A DNA stretch of 64,000 bases from assembly GCA_015680685.1 (NCBI GenBank), contig MNCI01000001.1, positions 462,220 through 526,219 of the forward strand, in the 5' to 3' direction. Shown in pieces: positions 1 to 13,322 of this stretch (position 1 is its first letter; each line of letters starts with the position of its first letter). The notes beneath the pieces are model-generated. The model was not told the origin of the DNA. It did no database searches and saw only the letters and a program-made list of their open reading frames with translations. A program made the position numbers and the translations under genes. This DNA comes from Gnetum montanum. Taxonomy: Eukaryota; Streptophyta; Gnetopsida; Gnetales; Gnetaceae.

Positions 1-11
1 GATATCATAAT

Positions 12-600
12 ATGAGTGCACAAATACAAAAATGTCATTTTCTTAGTTATGAGAAAAAGCTAGTTTTAAAGTGGCCGCGGAACTTCAAGATACTAATCAA
101 TAGAAAGAAAAATTTCAAAAAATTTTGCACCAAACAAGGAATCTTTCATCAAACCACTTGTGCTTACAATTCACAAACTAAAGGAATAGACAAAAGGAAA
201 AAATAGAAGTCTTCAAGACATGATGAGATGTCTTGTTAACAATGCATACCTCTCAAATGGATAATGGAGTATGGCCATAACCATGGCTACATACATTACA
301 AAAGAGTCATCAGTAGCAAAAATAAGAATAGATCCCCATATGAATTACTATACAACAAAGTTTCTAACCTTGTTGACATGAAGAGATTTGTTTATTATTA
401 TTATGTCAAGACTCCAAAGCAACTTCTAGAAAAATTAGATTATAAAGGAAGAAAATGCATATTCATTAGCTATTACTCAAAGACCTCAACATACAGATGT
501 TATGACCCAAAAGAACATAAGTAATACTCAAGTGATGCTATTTTCCTTGCAAAAAATTTTGAAAAAATTTATTTTCAATAAGAAAATAAAAAATAGACAA
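12..600 (+). pseudogene. Ty1/copia integrase C-terminal remnant (cut by window start)
   Basis: Two open pieces (12-206 and 264-524) read on the plus strand like the end of a copia integrase core and the segment after it. GIFHQTTCAYNSQTKG corresponds to the usual GI.HQ.S.PYTPQQNG stretch, NRSPYELLYNKVSNL to the usual SPYELL..K.P..., and TYRCYDPKEHK to the G+RCYDP motif that precedes the reverse transcriptase. The pieces are separated by stops and a frame change, so this is a dead copy. It continues into RT-like sequence downstream in the expected IN-then-RT order of copia elements. The 5' part lies outside the window. Confidence 0.85.
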
Positions 601-689
601 TCAACTTTTCCCAAAATCATGGATTCAAAGGGACCATTCTTCAACACAAATGTTAGATACAAATTTTGAAAGGAAGAAAATAAGATCCA

Positions 690-1725
690 ATATCATTACT
701 AACATGGCATATTTAGTTCCCACTCAAGAACTAAAGCATATTCGAGAAGCCTTAAAAATTAAAGCATGAAAAGAAGTCATGTATAGTGAATACAAAGATA
801 TCATGCAAAAATAAGATATTGAAATTAGTTAATAAACCAAAAGATAAAGAAAGCAATAGATTATAAATGACTGTATAAAATCAAATTCAATTGAAATTGA
901 TAAATAATCAACCACTAGGTAAAGCTTATGGCAAGAGGCTTCAAATAAAAGGAACATATTAACTATGAGGAGATAGTTTCTCTAGTGGCAAGATTTATAA
1001 CAATTAAACTGATTCTTTCCATTTCTGTCCATCATGTTCTCAAACTCTATCAAATGAACATAAACTCAACTTTTCTTAATGGCATCATTAATGAAGAGGT
1101 CTGTTTCTACCAAATAGAAGGATATATCATCAAACCAAACGAAGAAAGATTTTTCAAAATAAACAAAGCCATGAATGGACTAAAGCAAGTTTTTATAGAA
1201 TGGTTTTAGAGAATCAATAACTACTTGCTAATAAAAAGATATTCATCTTGCATGTTTAAACTCACATTGCACTATAAGCATAGTAATAAGAAATTCATCA
1301 TAATCTTACTATGTGAATAATCTTATAGTTACAACAACAAATAATAATTTAATAGAAGAATTCAAACTAGACATGAAGAGTAAATTTGAAATGAAAGATT
1401 TAAAAGAATTGAAGTTTTTCTTAAAATGCAAGTTAATCATAAAAAGGAGGAAATTAAAGTTCATCAAACCAAATATGCTTTCGCCATTCTAGAAAAATAT
1501 AAAATTATCAAAGATAAAGCTATCCTAAAACTAGAACATAAGGACAACACCATTCTTGTAAATGAAACTCTATATAAAAGCATGATTAAAGCTTTCATAT
1601 TTCTTTATTACATAAGACCAAATCTTGAATTTGCTATGTCTTACTTATTATAATATATGCAAGAACCAAGACAGTCCCACCTTAATGCTCTCAGTATATT
1701 TTAAGATATGTAAAATGCCTACCAC
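690..1725 (+). pseudogene. Ty1/copia reverse transcriptase and connection remnant
   Basis: This is the continuation of the copia pol above. The piece 985-1209 matches the RT palm of copia elements: YQMNINSTFLNGIINEEV corresponds to the usual (H)QMDVK.AFLNG.L.EEVY, with the first catalytic Asp replaced by Asn, and MNGLKQ corresponds to LYGLKQ. The piece 1426-1653 corresponds to the region after the YVDD motif; HQTKYAFAILEKYKI matches Q.KY...IL+.F.M, and the YIRPNLEFAM stretch matches the TRPDI.FA motif. Several stops and frame changes separate the pieces. No 3' LTR is obvious downstream, so the element is truncated or too decayed to see its end. Confidence 0.85.
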
Positions 1726-2589
1726 ACTTGTGAATTAAGTAAAGTCAAATTAATGCCTACCAACTTGTGAATACCCAACCTTCATTTCTCCAATCTCTAT
1801 AAATATTCTACTAATTTAACATATGTAGACTTCTTTCTCCTTTCAATGACAACAAAAATCCCTCTCTAATCTTTCTAATAGCTTTTGGTGCTTTATAATA
1901 GGAGAAAATAAGTAGAAAAAGAGTAACTAATCTTTCTTTCTTAAAACTAATAGTTACTATCTACATCCTAACTTTAACTGAAAGGTTATTAATTTTTTTC
2001 TATTCTGGAAAAATAAATTGTAACTAATGATGAATCTAGTATGATTGAAAACATCTTGCAGAGAAAACAAATGCAAACTATGGATGATATAGAGTAAAGA
2101 TTTGATTTAATAAGCTAAATATTTGACACATTTTCTTTGCTACATTTTTTAAAAAGAAAAGTTTAATCTATAAAATGAGCATGAATAAAATTTATTAATT
2201 CTAAAAACTAGAAAATGGAAATTTTTATTACATCTAGAAAATCATAAAGGATTTATTAGATAGCTACAAAGCTTGAACACATTTTTAAAAGAAAATTGAA
2301 AACATCATTAATTTAATACCCTAATGAAATAATGTTAATTTTGAAGAAAACAATCAACACATTTTAGTTTATATTATAATTCATTTGAATATAAGCTAAA
2401 GATAAGAAAAATAACAAGGCATGTTCTTCATCCTCAATGCCTTATTTGCATAGTCTACAATATGCTTTTCTCGTAGTACATTGACCTAAAAACCTTTCTT
2501 AATAAGGAGATAATGAGAGCTCATTCTTTCTCTAGCAACTTGATTCCTAGAATACATATTTTCTGGTGATTCAAATATTGGCTTGATTC
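1726..2589. other. AT-rich intergenic DNA, no gene seen
   Basis: Long runs of A and T with no open frame of note and no recognised motif. It may include the lost 3' end of the copia element upstream. Confidence 0.6.
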
Positions 2590-3080
2590 CTAGAATATGA
2601 ACCATTTCATTTTACCATATAAATAAGTACCTAAACCTTCCATAGTCATAACATAAAAGAAGTCATAACATAAAAGAAGAGGAAATATAGCATCGCCTCG
2701 CCTTACACTATGAGCTATGTGAAAGTTACTTTTATAAGCACCATTGATAGGGATGGAGAATTTTGTTCCTTTATAGCATTGACTAATCTTAGGTCTCTCG
2801 TAGAAAGGGAATTTAAACTTTTCCAAAATAGTATCCATGTACTTTCAATTTATACAATCATAAACCTTACTATTATTTAACTTAAGGGCAATTGGTTCTT
2901 TCTGAAGGGATGTTGACTGAAAAATTTCCTGGATAAAAAAACCCGATTAAGAATGAATCTTCCTTTTACAAAACCAACTTGATTTTCTTTGACCAGAGTT
3001 GTTATGATCGGCTGCGATCTTAACATAATGAATCTTGCAATGATTTTATTCAGTGGAGTAAACATTGACGGGTGAAAAAT
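2590..3080 (-). pseudogene. LINE (L1-type) reverse transcriptase fragment
   Basis: On the minus strand, 3065-2877 reads KIIARFIMLRSQPIITTLV, then KENQVGFVKGRFILNRV. This is the LINE RT element normally written LA.RL+..+..LI...Q.AFV.GR.I.DN. After a frame change, LKLNNSKVYDCI corresponds to motif A (KLD.SKAYD.V); the first catalytic Asp is Asn here. The piece 2838-2590 gives FSIPINGAY then HSVRRGDAIFPLLL, the LINE motifs F.V.+NG and RGLRQGDPLSP.LF. No endonuclease domain, poly(A) tail or target duplication could be placed, so this is an internal fragment. Confidence 0.85.
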
Positions 3081-3309
3081 CTGTAACGTTTAAAGTTGTC
3101 TCTCTTTGAAAGGGATTAGAAAGGACAATCCCAGTAACATTATATTCACCCAAGGTGTTATTCACCCAAGGTGTTATCCTTACTGCTAGATTTTATAAAT
3201 CATGTCGAATACATCTTTGCCAAGTATACTCCAATACTTTTCAAAAGTCATCTATTTCGCCTTTAGATCTTGTTAAATGGCACGCTGAAAACTACCTATT
3301 TAATCTGTT

Positions 3310-3460
3310 ATGCCTGTCATTAAGATGGTTTAATGTAATCCATTGTTAAATGCTTTGATATATCTAGTTCGGCTTTATATCTGGTTAAATTGCCCTCATG
3401 GGTTAATGGATTAAGATGGGTTAATGTAATCCATTGTTAAATGATTTGATATACAATTAT
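3310..3460. repeat. Two-copy tandem repeat, period about 92 bp
   Basis: The sequence starting near 3320 (ttaagatggtttaatgtaat, followed by ccattgttaaatgctttgat) recurs near 3412 with single-base changes. The repeated core is about 45 bp with a spacer of similar length. It lies in the non-coding stretch between the LINE fragment and the unidentified reading frame. Confidence 0.7.
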
Positions 3461-3779
3461 GAATTTGTCACCTCTTGATTACTTGCACCTATTCCTTTCC
3501 ACTGCTTGTATTGAAAAGATAATTTGAACACTATGGTTTTAATCCTGCTTGCATAGATCTTGTGCAATAATTATTATTCAAGTTAAGAGGAAATTCAAAT
3601 TAGTATGGTCATGAGGGTTGGTGAATTGTATCTTAGGCCTTTATTTAATTAGTAGGAAAAGAACTAGTTACAGTTATCATTATTAAAACTATCTATACAC
3701 ATACTTCTTGGCTTCTTGCTGACTTTGACTAACTTATCTAGTATGCAGTCATCAGGATTTTTCGTTAAAATCGGTTGCG

Positions 3780-4660
3780 TTTCGTTGCCTTTGGCTGCCG
3801 TTGTGTATGTCTTCATCTTTTGGTATTCTCACTTTTTAAAGCATCTTTATTTCCCATTTTATCACATCTTGAAATAGAATTCCATTATCCAATGGTACAA
3901 GAATTGACAGATTGGCCTTCTGCAAGTAATCATATTTCTTCAACATCTGCTAAGTGTTGCATCATATCAGACGTCTTAATCCATATCTTCTATCCTGGTA
4001 TCTTGTAGCTTCTTCTCTCAATCATTTTGAGACCTATTATAGATGTCCTACATAAAATGTTGCACCATTGATTAATAAAGATGATTTTGTCTTATAGCTC
4101 ATTGATGTCGTGAATTACCTGTGCACGTTCACCGTCGTTGAGAGTAGCATCAACTGCATTCATTCTATTAAAACGACAGGATCATGCTTGAAGATATTAA
4201 TTAATCTGTTGGCAAATTCTTTATGCTCCTTTTAGAAGGCTTCTTTAGCGTTCTTACACATGGCACAATAGTCTTTCTGAAAGCTTCCTGCATGGGCGCA
4301 CATGGCAGTCATGCAGATTTTAGCTATGCTTCACAAGTTTTGAAATCCCAAGTGTAGAAGCATAGGAATCGTGATTTATAAAATTTTAAATCCTGACGTA
4401 TCGTTGCAAAACTTTTTTCAGAAATTGCAACAGAATCGTAGTAACGAAAACTATAATTATAAATTTCTTTCTTAAAGTTTTCAGCAATGGAACACATCGT
4501 AGCCAACTGAAAATTTTATATTTTAGTAGCATGTGTTTCTTTTAATTTCTTAATTTTCTCCAAGTTGAACTCTTGCTTCAGTTTTTAAGACATCGATTGT
4601 AATAGTGGTCGCTGTTGCAGAGAACTGGGCCCTTTAAATCGTTTAACTGTTGTATTTTGT
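3780..4660 (-). pseudogene. Unidentified degenerate protein-coding remnant
   Basis: On the minus strand three consecutive stretches read like protein although stops and frame changes interrupt them. About 4560-4324 includes IAENFKKEIYNYSFRYYDS. About 4320-4150 includes SFQKDYCAMCKNAKEAF, with three Cys nearby. About 4165-3780 includes LNDGERAQVIHDINEL and DMMQHLADVEEI. The composition is less AT-biased than the flanks and the pieces are mostly charged and helical. I recognise no transposon or host family. It could be a decayed host gene fragment captured among the repeats or an unknown retroelement ORF. Confidence 0.4.
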
Positions 4661-4719
4661 GTTTTGCCCGGATCTTTTGTTAAATATTAGTTTTATTGAA
4701 TATCTTGAAAAAACTGGAA

Positions 4720-5515
4720 TATTTAAAAGAAAATGGATGTTAAATATTGGTAATTGTTAAAGTTCTTTATGATGACTTTGGAAAAATCTAAAAGAGTTTT
4801 GAAGGGTTAGGTTCTTCTTTTGAAAGCTTTAATTCTAGTAGGAAATGCTAAGTTATAAATTTCTAGTTAAACTATATATCAGGGGTCTCAATATATTACC
4901 ATTATTTTGGGTTCCTACAACCCATAAAACATATTTAAAGATAATCCAAGAAAAGATAGAGACCTTGTGAGATATAATCAAGTAAATTTCAAAATAGTTT
5001 GCTTATTATGCAAGCATCCACATGTATTTATTGTAATAAATATTAATGGAATTACATTGCTTTTGGGTTTAGCAAGGCCTTGGGAGTCACTTTCTTTTCT
5101 ATTTTTTTTTTATCACAATGTCTTTTGATGTATGGTTAATATTTTACCTAAGTTGAAATGTAGTAAAACTTGGACATTAGAAAAAACAAGAATGTCTATA
5201 AATAATGGATGATAAATACTTGTAGTTGTTAAAGCTCTTAAAGATGAGTTTGAAAAGATTGAAAAGAATTTAAAGAATTTTGTATGTTAAAAACATTTCT
5301 AAAGATAATCCAAAAAAAGATGTATAAACCATGGCATATTATTAAGGAAATTTTAAAATAGCTTGCTTATTATGCAAGTATCCACATGTATTTATTTGAT
5401 GAAGATTAATAGAATTGTATTACCTTATCCTTTGCCATGGTTTGGGAAGGGCTTGGAAGTCACGTTTTTTTATGTTCTCTTTTATCATAATAGCTTTTTA
5501 TATGTGGTTNAAATT
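4720..5515. repeat. Diverged tandem duplication of about 440 bp
   Basis: The segments near 4730-5155 and 5180-5512 share an ordered series of matches: ggatgttaaatattggtaat against ggatgataaatacttgtagt; gcttattatgcaagcatcca against gcttattatgcaagtatcca; and gggagtcac with a following T-rich tract against ggaagtcacg with the same tract. The copies are clearly old. No coding content is visible in either. A single unresolved base at 5510 falls at the end of the second copy. Confidence 0.7.
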
Positions 5516-8500
5516 TATACATAATATTTTTTAAACATTTTGATCATTAGAACCTTATACATCATTAAGTATAGCATGTCTTAAAGTAATTATATGAATT
5601 GTTTCATCTTCAAGATTAATCCCAATGATAATGTTAATTAGTCACTGTCCTTACATATTTTTTATGTTTAATGTTTGCAGGAAAGTCAACAAGTAAAGTT
5701 ATCAAAACTTCATGCAAAACTCATGGTTTTAGAAAAATCAATAAGGTAACAATTATTTTGATTATAATATATCTTATTTTAAAATGATCAATTTTTCAAA
5801 AAAAAAAAATTAATTTTATAAGTCACAATTAGACTACTTATATTAATTCAAAAGTAAAATCAAAGAATGTACAAATAATCCATAAGAAAATAATCTAGAA
5901 AAATGAATCAAGTAGTTTTAACATGATTTTTACTTTCTCTTTGGAAAATTCTATGTAATCACACTTTTCAACTTAGAATAATCTACCATAATAAAAGAAA
6001 AAAAATACTAATACAAACTATAACAATATGCCCAAAGAAGATCTTGATACTTATTAAATATGTGTAGGCTAAAACAAGTTACAACTATATTAATGACAAT
6101 CCAAATCTACAAGACATTAAGAGAGAGTTAACCATATGCAATAACAGAGGCAAAAACCATACAAACTATAAGGTAGAAGCATCTAAAAAAATTCAATAAG
6201 TCAAACCATATAAGTTAGTATAACATATTATCATGGAACTAAGAGGGAGAATCCAACGACATAGAAGTTGGATTGACTAGGTCATTTTTTAAGTAATAGC
6301 TGTAATATTACTTATTTATGTTATAGGTATATATATGTATGCTTGAATCTAGAAATGAATCTTTCTTGATCATTGGCTATAATAATGTTAGAAAATAATC
6401 ATTAGCATGAAGCAATCAATACTAGTCCCACAACCAAATATTAGTTCTAAGTATCGAGGACAAATGAGGTGGAAGTTTGAAGTAAGAGACTATTTCTACC
6501 TTTACATATTGTCTCTTCTCTATTGAGTGCTTAGTATCTAAGGTGTTAACAAGTAGACTTTTTCATCTAGAATTATAAAAGATTATTAAGTTTGTAAGTA
6601 TGGTTCATGAACTAGTTGGAGTGATGAGCGTAGTAGGGATAAAAGCCTTATACATTATACATCTTTATAATAGTTTTTTCCTTAAGATATTAGAATATAT
6701 TTGTAAGAATATGTATAATTATTATTTTTAATAAATATTTACTATATATTTATGATGATTTAGAAAAGATAAGTATCATTAAGTCAAGAAAAAGAAGAAT
6801 ATTTATGTTATGAATAAGAAAGTAAGAAAGTATGAAATAATAGATAAACCATGCATAAGCATAAGAAAATTAATGAAGTGATAACATGAGGAAATTATAA
6901 GATTGAAGAAATATATTATATAAAAAAGAGAAAGGTAGTAATATGAAATAGTGGAGAAACCTATAAATTACCTCATGAGATTCAAACATTCCATGAGAAA
7001 TACAAAGTAAAGTTAGAAGATACCAATGCAAGTTTGTAAAGTATTGGTAAAGATTTCATAAAGTTTAAAACATGATTACAAGTATAAACTTAAAAACCTA
7101 TGATACCATAGATTCCTACTGTCTAAATGGAGCACAAAGCACTTGAACATGATAGTGAAGAAAGTAATTACTATCAATCATTTAGCATTCAAAAATGAAA
7201 AATGAATTTATGAAGGTAAAGCATAGATAGATAAAGTACAAGTTCTATATCATAAACATGAAAAGTTCAACAAAGATAAAAGTATATACGTAAGAACCTA
7301 TTAACTTGATGAGATTTTGCATAAGGAGGTTAATCTAAGAAAATGAAATGGATACCTAGCTTACGTTAGATTAACCAAAGGCAAATTTAAGCTATATAGT
7401 AGAATAGTCAAGTGCGTACAACAAAATCAAGAAACATTCTCACTTAGTATACTTTTGTAACACATTAAGAAAATATTGTTATATCAAGATATGTAGAAAA
7501 TCAAAATTTTAAATTAAGCATAGTAAACATGGATAATAGTTGAAGATTATTATAAAAATATATGATAAACCTAAAATTGGTTATCATCTACATTATAATC
7601 ATATATTGATGATTAGTTAGTTATAAAATATTGAATCCACTTAGATATCCTAGTGAAAATATAAAAGTTTATAAGTTAGAGAACATACATAACTAAGAAT
7701 TTTTATGGATAATAAATACTTATTAAATGCATAAGAATTAAAATTTTTTAATTTAAAGCTATCTAGGAGACATAGAAAAAACTCTAACATAGTATTGGAG
7801 TAATGTTGAAGTCAAGTTAAAGCCATGCTCAAGGAGTATAATGATGAAAAGAAAATTGACTCTATTATTAAGGTTAAACTAAGAAGCTTATAAAAATGTT
7901 ACATATAAGAATATATATGAATTTTAATATGAAAAAACTTGAGGGATGTGAAGCATCATCAAAGGAAATGATACTCAAATAGAAATCACAAGTTGTAAAG
8001 GCCAAAAGATATAATGATTCGAAATAAAGATCCTTTTTAAACAATAATGAAAATTTAGAAGGTGTAATTACTAGAAGATGCATTAGTTTGAAATGAATAA
8101 CATGGAAAGACTTGATATTTATTATTTAATTATTATACATTAAATGGATTTACAAGGGATATGAAGGAGGTCAGTCTAGAATAAGTAATAAATTAACAAC
8201 AATCTGCACCAATTTTCTATTCATTAAGATACATACTAGAAAAGAAGTTTTAGTCATTGAATGTTGTTGAGGCTAGAAAATTTTATGTATTTGATATGAT
8301 GTATGGAATATTTTTATAATGGAAGAACAATTTAGAAAGATAAAAATTAAGTAATTGATGAATTACTTGGATGTTTTAGAAACTTGAAATATCAAAGGAG
8401 ATTCCTTGATCTCTAGGATGTTGATATATGTTTACATGTAGTTCTTTGCAATGTTATTATTTTACTTAGTTGAAGTTATCATTAGGTAAATAAGTTGGGG

Positions 8501-10029
8501 GTTGATTACCACTATGTTATTGTTGACTTCCATGTTCTTCCATTTAATCGTCCTTATCCAACCCAAGTATTATCATTAATGTCATCCTTATGCATTATGC
8601 ATCATTATGGAGGTATGTTCACTTTTAGTTTGGCATATATATGCTTTTAAAGGTGTTCATTCCTTCTTGAATAAATTAGATAGTGTAATCTTACAAGATT
8701 GTATACTACTTGTCCTATTCTATCTTGAAATGTTTGGACCTTGCTCAAGAAGACTTTGCCAATGGAATCCTTTTTGTTATTTAATGTATTTTCAAAGATT
8801 CAAATTTTTATTTAGACTTTTATGATGTGATATGGTAATTACATATGCATCAATTTGTTTTATTGATGTTTTATGATCCAACCTAACTAGCCATAATAGC
8901 ATGCATCTCAAAGGGGATATATTATAATAGGATGTTACATCTCCTTTCCAAAGAACATAATAATTCATAACAAGCAAAGAAGTATAGGTCATACTCTTTT
9001 TTTTTCACTTTTTTCATAAGTTATTTTTCAAGTATATATTTTGGTGCATTTTTATTCTATTCCCTACAAATCATATGCATGAATTTCATTTGACATCCTC
9101 TAAGTGAACATGAATACTAGTAGAAGACATTTGATATAATTTTAGCTACAAAGGCCCATGGCTCTAGAGTTTTAGTATAAGAATAAAATTTTTTATTTTC
9201 TACATAATATAAGTCTCTATTTAGAAATCAACAAACCATATGCCTTTGATCATCATGATGTATTCTAGTAGTAGGCTGGGAAGATCTAAGATGATCTTTA
9301 GCTACACCATAATGATGATGTTTTTAATAATAAATACCTTTCCCAAATATTTGTTGAGAATTTATTAACTATACCTCTTTTCTTGGATCATTGATCATAC
9401 CATCAATTTTTTGGCTTCTTTGCCAATGCCTAGTTCATGTTGATAGGCAAACTCACTATGATTAGTAGAGAAGCTTGCGTGTTAAACATTAATGTAAACT
9501 TACATTACTTAGCCATTAACCATGGTAGTTATTGTGTACTAATGGAAGGTAGGAAAACATTATAATCTTTAAATATTATTATAATAAAATTTTTCCCATC
9601 CTTCATTAGAAGAAGCTACATGTTATGATAATCAAATTTACAATAACCTCAAATTGATTTGGGTAAAACGATATTATTATATATTATGTAACGTTATATC
9701 ATTGTCTAGCACACTAGCACTTATTCACTATTCTTAGTGATATTGTTGAGTGCGTGTGACTCATTAACAATATCTTCTAGATGATAAAAAAAATGAAAAA
9801 TGTAAGGCCATAGAGTTATCTTGTTAGTACTGGTTTAAGTTTTTAATCATTTTCTAATAGGTTAGAAAAGTTGTGAGAAATAGTATAAATGTATAGTTTC
9901 CTAACTACATGAATGTTTTATTTATGGTGAGTAGAGTAGGATTAGATAGTATTAGATTTGATGTTATAAAAGCTTGATTCTTCATCAAGGATAGTCCCTA
10001 GATGATATTTCTAAAATTTACATTTTTGA
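5516..10029. other. AT-rich DNA, no gene or classified repeat seen
   Basis: I read both strands and found only short open frames without family motifs, including 7874-8083 minus, 8607-8825 plus and 8792-8992 minus. The stretch is probably decayed repeat sequence. Confidence 0.5.
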
Positions 10030-10500
10030 GAAAAAATTTTTTGATCACAAATCAAGGTTGATTCATGGTGGCCTAATCATAGGTTATCATGGCCTCATGG
10101 TACTTGATCATGGGTTATTATTAGGTCATGATTAATGTTACTATTTAAATGAATTAATCATTAGTGATAGCTTCCTTGTGCTTTGCCTCACTGCAAGTCA
10201 TGATGAGATTGTGGTGCCTAACAATGGATTGTGGTCAAGGCATAGTAGCCTTTGAAACAATTGATGAGTTACCTTCTACATATGTGTTGATTTCAAGTAG
10301 ACCATGAACCATGGAAAGCCCATGGTTTGGAATATCATGGTCCATTGTTTGATCATGTTGGCTAAGAAACTCTCAAAATAAAAGTCATTTATTTCTAGAT
10401 ATTCCATGAATTTACCATCAGTCCTATTAATGCTTTGGGCTAACCACATGTTGTAGTTAGATCATGGTTTTGTCACAAAAGATACTCAAGAGAAAAAACA
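10030..10500. repeat. Block dense in ATCATGG / CCATGAT words
   Basis: Within about 470 bp the words atcatgg, tcatgg, gatcatg and ccatgg occur many times on both strands, for example ttatcatggcctcatggtac and gaaccatggaaagcccatgg. Similar density recurs near 12480-12680, 30640-31240, 35330-35900 and 56250-56440, mostly in presumed LTR-like non-coding blocks. No clean tandem period is visible. Confidence 0.45.
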
Positions 10501-11170
10501 TGAAATCTAAAGTCATTATAGCCCAATTTAGGGCATGTAAAGCTTAGAAATAATTTCTAATACCTTTTTATTCATTAGCATGGGATAAAATTATGATTTA
10601 AACATGATTAATAGGCATATAACTTGAATTTTGAGGGGCAAATAGAATTCAACATGAATGGGTAGCTTAGCTTAAATTTTGGACAATAAATTAGCCACAT
10701 AAATGTACAAAAAGTGCTAAAAATATATATCATAACATGAAAGGATTCTCTTGAACTCTCTTAAAGATCACTTTCATAGAGTTTAACATCAAAATTTACA
10801 TGCCCTTTGACTCATGAATGAGAGATTTGAATAAACATGAAAATGTCCATGCTTAGACAAAAATTATAAACTAAAATAAGGATAAATTTATGAGCATGAT
10901 GACATCAATTAAGAAGAGGCTTGAATCTCTTGAAACCTTCCATTATACATGATAATTAAAGAATTAAAATAGAGGCATTGAGATGGCCTCTTCTCTTCAA
11001 CTAAAATTTATCTCTTAATGATGCTGAAAATATCCATAAAGAGACCATATAAACTTTAAGATGTTAAAATTTCTGCTGATACATCATGTGGAGGAATAAC
11101 CATAAATAATATTAAAATTAAATATATTTCAATTCAATATATATGAACATGAATTTCTACAAACATTAAA
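10501..11170. other. AT-rich DNA, no gene seen
   Basis: No open frame or recognised motif. It leads into the start of the duplicated block. Confidence 0.5.
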
Positions 11171-13322
11171 AATTACAACATTCATATTAAAGCTTCAACT
11201 AAAAAACATGTGCATGAAACATAAATNAACATTTATTTGGCTTTCTAGCCTTCTCTTGGTACATAACTTAAAAACATAAAAGGACAAACATCTAAATGAT
11301 AATGAAGGGATGGAATGATAACAAAAAAAAAGGTTTGATGTTTTCCAAAATCATTATATTTGGTAGTATTTACATTCATGTTTGAAGACTTGGTTTAATG
11401 TATTAGGTATTATAAGTATCTTTTTTGTTTGAAGAAAAGAATCAAGAAAATGTTAGGTTAAGAGAAAATATTCAAAAAAGCAAAGAATAAGATAAAATCC
11501 TTCATGTTGAACCTATGAAAAAATGAGGCAAGTTCCTCCACAAATAAGGATAAGTAGAAGTATACCCCTCCCATTCTAACTTGCCAAGCTTCTTGAGACA
11601 TTGAATAAAATATTATTTTCCTACTTTTATTTCTCTTACATTGAGTATGTGAGTTGGGTGTTTAGCTTGAATCTCTCTTAGCTTTAATCATTCTTTTTCC
11701 TTCTCTCATTCTTTCATGATGCTTTTTATAGCTTGATGTATGAATCCCTCTTTCATGAATTCTTCTCTCAATTTCCTTCAAGCCACAATTACATGAACTC
11801 TCTTAATTTTTTGCATTCTTCTAAGTTTCTTACATAGTTCTTTCATTTTTTAAGTTCTCTTAAATTCTAAACCCAATTACATGTTTTAGCATATTTCACT
11901 TCATGAATTGAAGTAGTACGAAGTTGATTTATGTTTAGATTTAAAGGATTTACTTCCATGCTTCTAATTCAAGCCATTTCCCTTTGATTTACATGTTCAT
12001 GTTCATGTTAAAGAAAGGTTTCAACACCCATCATCTTAATTTCATGTTGTAAGCTTATATTTATTGATGCCTGAGTTTTGTCCAAGTGCTAAATATTGAG
12101 AATATGTTTTCTAATGTTTTAATCTTAGATTCATGATGTTTTTTATGTCAATAGAAAAGGTTAAAAGTATTTTGCATGAATTCCAAGTTTCGTATGCATG
12201 TTATATAAATTTAAGAGAATTGTTAAAGATTTTATGTTTTCTTTTTACTAGTTACATCCATTGACATGTCTAGATGCCTAGCATGATGTTTTGAGTTATA
12301 CTTGCAAGCCTAGAGTTGTTTTCAAAAATTAACTTTCATCTAAATTATTCATAGTAACTATTTTTCTATTTTTTGTAGTAACACCTCACTACAACTCAGG
12401 TTGAGTATTTTCTGAAATTTGTATAGATCAAAACTTATGATTAACTCAATCATGATTATCCAATGATTGAGAAGTCTAAAGTACAAGGGATTTAAAATGG
12501 CCATCACAACTTGACCATGATGCATTATCAACTTTTGATATACTAAACTTATTTTTCACTATTATTATAGGACCACAACCCATGATCTATTTTCCATGAG
12601 AAAACCATAACTCTTGGTGAAATAACATGATTTGATCATGGCTCATAATATCAAGAAAAATCCATCACATTTACCTTTACTACTCATGTTTGATTTAGAA
12701 GTAGATAGTAGAGATCTTATACCACTATGCAAGCCTAATAATTGGCATCAAATTAGAGGAGTTTTAAAAGTGAAAAAAATATGGTCACAAAAGATATTCT
12801 AAGATATAGTATGATCTTCAATGACTTCTAAGATTTTTTCTATTGGTCTCATCTTGTAGAGTTTCTCTTACAAGGTAATGAAGTACGGTCATATGTTAAC
12901 AGTGGTGTAATTCCTTAACATATGAATGCCCAAACCAAAAAATAGAAGGAAATTATCTTAATATATGGAGTAATATGCTCTTACTAAAATGATCATTTAT
13001 GATAGGTATAGTGAGGTCATTAGTGCTAACATTGTAATTAAGAATACATCAAAAAAATATTGGAAAACTCTTCAAGAACGGTAAAATGATAATAAAGCTA
13101 ATAGAAAGATAAAGGAGTTCAAAGAGAGGATTGAATGTGAGAACATAAGAGTCTTAAAGGATGAGCCACTAGGCCACTTTCTTGAGAGGCTTACATTATG
13201 TCATAGGAACATAGAGAAGCATAATTGTAATTACTACATGAAGAAAAAGATAAAAAAGTAATGACCATGTTGTATGATGATTACAAACTCTTAAATATCA
13301 TTGAGAACATAGTATATATATA
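11171..13322. repeat. Duplicated composite block, copy 1, left part
   Basis: This matches 54426-57100 base for base with only scattered substitutions; for example the stretch starting at 11228 (aacatttatttggctttcta) is repeated at 55011. It holds the presumed leader or LTR of a copia element, a weak primer-binding-like site tggcatca at 12743 and the first part of the copia gag. Copy 2 has an additional piece of about 535 bp (54474-55008) where copy 1 has an unresolved base (11227). The copy is interrupted at 13323 by an LTR-element insertion and resumes at 20537. Confidence 0.9.
12790..13322 (+). pseudogene. Ty1/copia gag, first part, interrupted by insertion
   Basis: Plus-strand reading shows a UBN2-type copia gag. 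FYWSHLVEFLLQGNEV corresponds to the usual F..W...+..+L.......W, and the later stretch KKYWKTLQE followed by NRKIKEFKERIE corresponds to ..E.W..L...F.......+...L+..F. Stops interrupt it. The frame continues on the other side of the inserted element at 20537, as shown by the uninterrupted copy at 56590-57570. Confidence 0.8.

Noticed and set aside
8607-8992. Short hydrophobic frames on both strands
   Set aside because: No family similarity and composition expected from T-rich DNA.
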